Source: Lepeophtheirus salmonis (lineage: Eukaryota > Arthropoda > Copepoda > Siphonostomatoida > Caligidae). Taken from it: a DNA stretch of 64,000 nucleotides. The stretch is from the NCBI RefSeq assembly GCF_016086655.4, contig NC_052136.2:43268492-43332491 (forward strand), written 5' to 3'. Positions within the stretch are counted from its first letter, which is position 1; the number at the start of each line of letters is the position of its first letter. The translations under genes were made by a program, and so were the position numbers. Positions 58,601 through 64,000 of this stretch are shown here, one piece after another. The notes under the pieces were generated by a model, which had not been told where the DNA came from, did not search any database, and worked only from the letters and a program-made list of their open reading frames with translations.

Positions 58601-58830
58601 ACTTGAAAATTAATTAGACGGTCACTAACTGTGTTGTCCACCACATAGTCACTCAAGTGGCTCAATTTTTTTGTCGTTTCTGTGGGGGTTCTGCTACAAG
58701 AGGCTCTGTGGTCTGTCTATCTTGAGATAATTCCTACCAAAATGAATCAAACTGAGTATCACATCTCAGCTTCTCAATATATGCCAAGTCACTTAGGACC
58801 AGTCTCTACCGGTGTACAGGTATGTGGATT
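58601..58830. other. Spacer between DIRS-like relic and LINE copy 2
   Basis: No gene recognised. The plus frame at 58682-58882 is open but shows no family text and runs into the LINE poly-T. Confidence 0.35.
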
Positions 58831-58837
58831 TCTTTTT

Positions 58838-61551
58838 TTTTTTAAAGGTCTTTATTTTACAATATATAATATAAAAAAATAAATCACAATAAATTGGGAA
58901 ATTGCATTTAGTAAAAATATAAATAAACATTGTAGTTTAAAATTAGTTCCCAAAGACCTCTTTAGTTACAAAAGTACACAAAAATCTATACAATAAATGA
59001 AGATTAGAAAATACTAAACAAAACCCCCAACAACAAAGAAAAACATAAAATAACCAAAAAAAATCAGAAATCCAAAACTAATTATCTAGGAGTTGCCTAT
59101 TTTATGTCAACTGAATATCTTGATAATGTGATTTAAAATTTTAATGTATTTGATTGAGTTTTTCAGAAAACACCGGACAATGTACAGTGCTAAATCGAAT
59201 GTCAATGTATCTTCTTTAGGTATTTTCAATTCAAAAGCCATGTATCTTGACGCTGACGCATTAATTATGCCTCTTAACTCTTAAAAAAGGGACTAATAGA
59301 ATCAAAAGCAATCAAGAGCCATAATGCACCGTACATTTGACGTCCATTTACCGATTCTAGTGCCACCTGAATGTTCCAAGAAACATCAGTGATTCTCCTC
59401 CCACTAAGAAAACCTTTTTGCTTTGGACCGCAATTAATGTTTAAAATTAGCTCAATTTGCTTGCCTAAAACTCCAACAACAATTCTATATGCTTCATTAA
59501 TCACATTATGGGCCTCCAAGGACTAAAGTCCTTTCCGTTAGCTTTTTTTTATTTTATAGTAAGAGTAATTATTCCCTTAGTCAACCCTTTTGGAAGACGG
59601 CCGTGTTTCTCCATATATTTTCCAATACACGTAAATAAGGCATTAATTTCTTCTTTGCCATGACATAAACTTTTCCAATTATTCCATCAGGTCCACATGC
59701 CTTATCAGATTTAAATTTTTTTTCTATAAATTTTCAAATAGTGTCTCCCGAAAAAATTGTTCCCTTGTGTCTCTTTGCAAGGGGGAAGTTTTTTCTATCC
59801 CCTCCTACAATATTTTGAAAGCACTCATGAAAATAGATCAAGATATCCTCTTTTTTTACCAGTCTTTTTCCATCCACCATTATTAACTTAACCCCTGTTG
59901 TTGGAGGACCAAATTTTCTTCCCAGCTTTTTAACCCAAAGACTGAAGTTACATTTCTGTTCAATTTTTCTATTCATCTCTTCATCAAATATATCATGAAT
60001 TTTAAAAGTATTGATTGTATCTGCCGCATATCCCATGACAAAAAGACAACCTTGTGACGGAATAGCATCCAAGTTATCATTCAATTTTCTGCTTGCTTCT
60101 CTTCTTCGTTTGAGGACATTTCTGGTAGTCATTTGAATGGTATTACTAAGTGGCAAAGCTATCCTAGAAGCAGATAATGTGCGATCAAAATTTACTGACA
60201 ACCTACGTTGAAGACTTTGTTAAAAATCTTCATCCTCCAAGATCTAGTAAGGCATTTAGAATTGTTTCATTTTATAGTTATGTTTGCAATCCTATTGTAA
60301 GATCTTGGTGTAAGATGAGAGATCTGGTATATATTTTGAGTTCGTTGTTTTATCAATAAAATTAAATAAGCCAAAATTAAATTTATTCTTGAAGTCTTGT
60401 TTCTTGTTCTCAATTAAAAAATATCATTCGGTCAAATTTTCTTTAAGAGATCAACTATATTCATCTCCAACATGAACTTTTTTAAGTTTTCAAGTTTGGA
60501 CTACAAATCTAATTTAAATCCACATTTATATCACCAATAATAGCAAAGGGCTCCCTTAAAGAAATTTATAATAGCTTGGGAAAAAGTCGACTCTCTCACA
60601 CTCGTATCATACGCGTTGATTAAAAAGAATTCTGATGTTGCCGAAGTAATTATAATCTTATGCCATTCACCTGTTCTTTAAAATTCTTGAACACAAATTG
60701 GAACATTAACAATCTTGAAATAAAAATAGGGACTCCACGTTTTACGCTAGAGTCAGTGTAGAAATAGCTAAAACAACTAGGTAAACAAGAAGTACACATT
60801 TTTCCACATAAAGAGGAATCTTAATGTCTTGCAGACAGATAATATCCGGATTTAAGGCTATTAGTCTTTTCATTAGAGCGTGTTTGGGTTTACGCGATTT
60901 TCCTCCACGGATATTGAGAGAAATTAAGCGATCGATTCCTAAATTTTCTTTGAATTCAGTAGGTATGGGATAGCTATTTTTTTTTCTTAATTGTATTGCA
61001 TAATCGATAAAAGTATGAATATTTGCAACTACAAACTCGCCAGTACACAGAAAAGCCTGTTTCTTCTACATAACTGTTATTCAGATAAACTATTCTCTTT
61101 GGATCTCTTCTCCAATGAATCTTTTTCAGGACTAAAATATCTTTTGGAAATATTTTTAGAAGTCTGAGAATGACGTTTCCTTTATACAACTTTCCAGTCT
61201 TCTCTCAGACGAACAGCTTGTGAGGCTTCTGATGAAGAGCCCCCTTCTTCGTCTACTCTATTTCTATCATTGAGGGGGATTGAATGTATTTCGGGGATTT
61301 CAGTACTTTTCTTTGAAGGAGATCTTTCTGTATTTGTAAGACTCTCTTGTGCTTTCTCGTCACTGCTTATTTGTTCTCATATCTATTATCACTTTCTTGT
61401 AATTCAAGATTTTTAGTCCTTTCTTTTGAAGCAGATCTTTCCAAATTTTAGGAATCTTTTGAACGTTCTTGTCAATGCTTTTTGATTCATTAGTATTTCT
61501 TCATTTTCTTGAGGAACTTCCTTTTCTAGAATTTTTAGGTAATCTGACCAT
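58838..61551 (-). mobile_element. LINE copy 2, same family as copy 1
   Basis: Minus strand, tail at the T run near 58838-58850. From the 5' side: ORF1-like start MVRLPKNSRKGSSSR at 61551 and basic text to about 60974; an endonuclease amino end near 60930 (ISLNIRGGKSRKPKHALMKR, NPDIICLQDIKI), which copy 1 lacks; FFLINAYDTSV (about 60610-60640); the linker frame 60201-59734; then reverse transcriptase text NEAYRIVVGVLGKQIELILN and KGFLSGRRITDV (59519-59274). NEAYRI..GVL.KQIE.ILN is shared with copy 1. The catalytic YxDD region onward is deleted. Frames are broken throughout. Confidence 0.8.
59734..60201 (-). pseudogene. LINE copy 2 linker region (between endonuclease and polymerase)
   Basis: 155-codon open minus frame (NVLKRRREASRKLNDNLDAI, KRLVKKEDILIYFHECFQNI). 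Its position between the endonuclease and polymerase pieces fits the poorly conserved linker of LINE ORF2. The region in copy 1 (28780-29000) is mostly lost, so this is the best witness of that part. Confidence 0.55.
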
Positions 61552-61555
61552 TCCT

Positions 61556-63060
61556 GATACTGATTGAGACGCTTTTAGCCAAATGACCAGTATTCGTGGA
61601 ATTGGCTTGGAGTGCAGTGTTGGGAGGATTAAGCAAAATCAATATTTGATACGTCATATAGGCAATGAACAGGAAACTGGGTTCGGTAATGGTATCTAAA
61701 TGCCTTGTGGCCTCCATTTGCACCTCTGCTGCACTGGTTTGGGTGCTTTCGATCCTAAGAAGTAAGTTGGCAATGTTGACAATTGATTTTAGGATGACCA
61801 TCTCTGTGGCCAGGTGGTCTGTCCACCGTTGCTCAAATAACCTCTTTAACTTATCTTCCGTATACACTGCAGCCACTGTAGGTTTCTTGAAGTACTTGTA
61901 GATTGAGGTGCATACATTGAAAAAAATTTCCAGTGCGAAATCAGAAGAGATGGCGTGTCCCACAACCAAATCCAACTAATGATTATTTCAGTATACGTAT
62001 GGCACCTCTCTCTGCAATTCTTTCTGCACGATTTTCTGCATCCCTCCGTGTACTCCAGACATGACAATTGCCCCATTATAACACTGGCTGAGCACCTTCA
62101 CTGTATTTAGCCCAATGTCTCAACTACGCCAAAACCAGCTCAGTCAGAGACTTGGTATCATATTGTTTGGTAGTGGCCATTGAGACAAGTCGCTCCCTGA
62201 CAGTGTTGCTCGTGTCCACGGAGCGAAATAGTATAGATATATTTTTCAAGATAGCGGGATCTTTGTTGCCATCAACCTATAATGTGTACCAAGCCTCTCC
62301 TATATATTTCACTATTTCCTCTGTGATGATTGTACTCATCCCTTCAATAATTTCATTTTGTATGTGATGTGATGTGTTTGTGGCATTTGCAGGGACGATA
62401 CTAAAAGTCCTGGCCTGGTCCTTGTACTTTTTAAGGGTGTAGTCCATCAATGCAAGAAAAATGTCATTCCCCACCTCACCTCAAAGCATCATTTGAGTCA
62501 TAAGAAGACAGCTGGTTTAATGCTATAAATTGAATGATGTCAACAATAGCTGCTACATAGGTGCGGTTCCTCTTCAGTTATGCTGTATTTACAAGATTGG
62601 AGATCTCTAAACGAGCCACACTCCTTGTACACCTCTCCTCTCACAATGCCACAGACTCGTGCCTTCCCAGCCATTCTCTAGAAACAAACCACGAGATGTA
62701 AAAGGACGGCTTTACTCTACTTTACTGACGAGTCGGATATGTTTTAAGAAATGCTTGAGTAGGCTGTGTTGCTCAGAGATCCCTTGGCACTTTCAGGCTG
62801 CCAGCACATATCAGCGACAAAAACAAAGTCTGCTTCTCCGGGAGTGAGGGCAGTGCCGGCAAAGGCAGAGAATCGGGTGGGATTGAGTGGTTGTTGCTAG
62901 TGCTAACACCCACAACGGGTATAGCGCTGATGTTGATAGAAGCCAAAGTAACGTCAACTGTTCCAGCTGCTTCGTGCTCCACTTTGTCTCCATCCTCCTA
63001 CTTACTCTGGTCAATGTCTTCTACTGTGGTCTTTTTTAGTTATTTCCGAATATCCATTGC
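61556..63060 (-). pseudogene. ZMYM1-like hAT transposase pseudogene
   Basis: Minus-strand relic in the style of zinc-finger MYM-type 1 / TTF-type hAT proteins: NDIFLALMDYTLKKYKDQAR (about 62420-62480), TSHHIQNEIIEGMSTIITEE, a DUF4371-like VDGNKDPAILKNISILFRSV (about 62225-62280), LSQCYNGAIVMSGVHGGMQK (about 62030-62090, the DGA-type catalytic block), LVVGHAISSDFALEIFFNV, LKRLFEQRWTDHLATEM, then TEPSFLFIAYMTYQIL, breaking off at LINE copy 2 near 61556. Stops and shifts separate the blocks. The amino zinc finger is worn and the carboxy dimerisation domain is missing. Confidence 0.75.
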
Positions 63061-63641
63061 TAAGTGGATATCCAACAGATATATAACTACTGCTGCCAAA
63101 GAAGTCATAGATATGCTATGAGTGCGTGTATTTTGCAAACGACGCCGGCATGAAACACGATGCCGGCCTGCGGCTAATCCCAGCAGCGCTGATATGGAGC
63201 GACAATATTGTTACCTCAAGTGTGATATTACTTAATACTACAGCATAAAGCAAAATATATACTAGTGAAATAATATTTGACTATAGATTTTGAGTTGTAT
63301 GTTTATTTAATCATATAAACGAATGAAATTGCTTCTGGCAACAAAAATAGATCCCCACTGAGCGGACTGTTGCCAAGCAGATATAAACAAAAACCCCTAC
63401 ATAAATGCCGAGTGATTTTGTCAGTTTGGCAAATAGTCAGAGTGATGTGGATGCTCATATCTCAACGGTATTTAATGGAAATTGTCACAAGTTTCATTAC
63501 CATTTGTCTTGTGAGCAAGTATTTTTTTTATCATATGCATGAAAAAAAAATATATTTTTGGTATATATATATATATTTTTTTAATTAAGGGTGGGAACAA
63601 TTTTTTTGGGGGTGTAATACATGCTTATGTTACAAAATTTA
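63061..63641. other. Downstream flank of catalase
   Basis: Includes a GC-richer patch with ACGCCGGCAT...ATGCCGGCCTG at about 63147-63172 that could form a small hairpin. A simple TA run lies near 63561-63575. No gene recognised. Confidence 0.35.
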
Positions 63642-63941
63642 TCATTTATTTTTATAATAAGCCAATCTAGTCTCAAGTCTTTTCCCATAATCAGAATCAC
63701 ATTGCCCTAATTGTTTGATGGCTTTCACCTAGGTATAAAAAGGATAGTTAATATTTTTAAGCATTAAGAATGAACTATTTAACCCTACTTGGAATTTTTC
63801 TTGTGCATGGACTAAATTTACTGCAATGTTGTCTACCAAGTTATTCTTTTGTTCTTCGTTTAAAACATCCCTATAAAACACTCCGACTTGATAAAAATTA
63901 TCTTCCTCAGAGGAATCATGGCGTCCCACTTCACCAGAAAT
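63642..63941 (-). CDS. cat: Catalase, last two exons (5' part outside window)
   Basis: The penultimate exon 63941-63789 reads ISGEVGRHDSSEEDNFYQVG, then VFYRDVLNEEQKNNLVDNIA, then VNLVHAQEKFQ. The last exon 63728-63642 reads VKAIKQLGQCDSDYGKRLET and ends RLAYYKNK before the stop. Both join in phase 0 with GT-AG (intron 60 bp). This is the carboxy-terminal helical region of clade-3 animal catalases (DNF.QV..FYR.VL...E+..L..NIA..L..A...IQ...V..F). Catalase converts hydrogen peroxide to water and oxygen. The haem pocket, the catalytic His and Asn and the haem-ligand Tyr lie in upstream exons beyond 64000. No peroxisomal SKL-type end is present: the protein ends in NK. Confidence 0.88.
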
Positions 63942-64000
63942 CTAAAGAATAAAAGTAAATCAGTATATTGATGTAGTCATGACTGCTGATTAATTAATTA
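63942..64000 (-). other. Catalase intron (partial)
   Basis: Intron upstream of the acceptor TTTAG at about 63942-63946. The next exon lies past the right edge. Confidence 0.6.

Noticed and set aside
63140..63185. tRNA-like GC-rich patch
   Set aside because: No cloverleaf, A-box or B-box could be made; only a short ATGCCGGC inverted repeat.

Overview
This window looks like nuclear DNA from an arthropod, most likely a parasitic copepod of the salmon-louse type. That assignment is my inference. It rests on the AT-rich composition, short GT-AG introns (about 53-80 bp), the very high load of decayed Tc1/mariner-like elements, and arthropod-like versions of conserved genes. I saw no bacterial operon structure, no rRNA or tRNA gene and no CRISPR array.

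Only four host genes can be supported. (1) A secreted, low-complexity Asn/Ser/Thr/Pro-rich protein on the minus strand (31462-34846; its 5' exon was not found). (2) Anillin, the cytokinetic-ring scaffold, on the minus strand (43604-47661, six exons). (3) NDC80/HEC1, the outer-kinetochore subunit, on the plus strand (52748-54802, four exons). (4) The last two exons of a catalase on the minus strand (63642-63941), which runs off the right edge. Anillin and NDC80 are divergent neighbours and both act in cell division. Each has exactly one base-level break of frame in a short A run inside an otherwise intact reading frame. Sequence error explains this more easily than gene death. A fifth candidate, a short frame at 6665-7117 interrupted by one TGA, is unrecognised.

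Nearly all the rest is a graveyard of mobile elements. Region by region: 0.6-6.2 kb holds four Tc1-like remnants, two with identifiable inverted ends. 7.36-9.62 kb is a P-element/THAP9-like element, and a second copy lies inverted at 50.08-52.49 kb. 10-25 kb is a mosaic of about 400-bp dispersed repeats, Helitron-like 3' ends, fold-back elements, Tc1/mariner fragments and one nearly full-length but dead mariner-like element (20524-21640). 26.1-29.6 kb is a LINE on the minus strand. 36-43 kb contains more repeats and a three-level nest (a hAT-type element inside a LINE 3' end inside an older dispersed repeat). 55.7-63.1 kb contains a mariner fragment, a DIRS-like reverse transcriptase, a second copy of the same LINE family and a ZMYM1-like hAT transposase relic.

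No transposase or polymerase in the window is intact as read. Exon boundaries were set by hand from GT-AG sites and reading-frame continuity. All homology statements come from recognising motifs by eye, with no database search.
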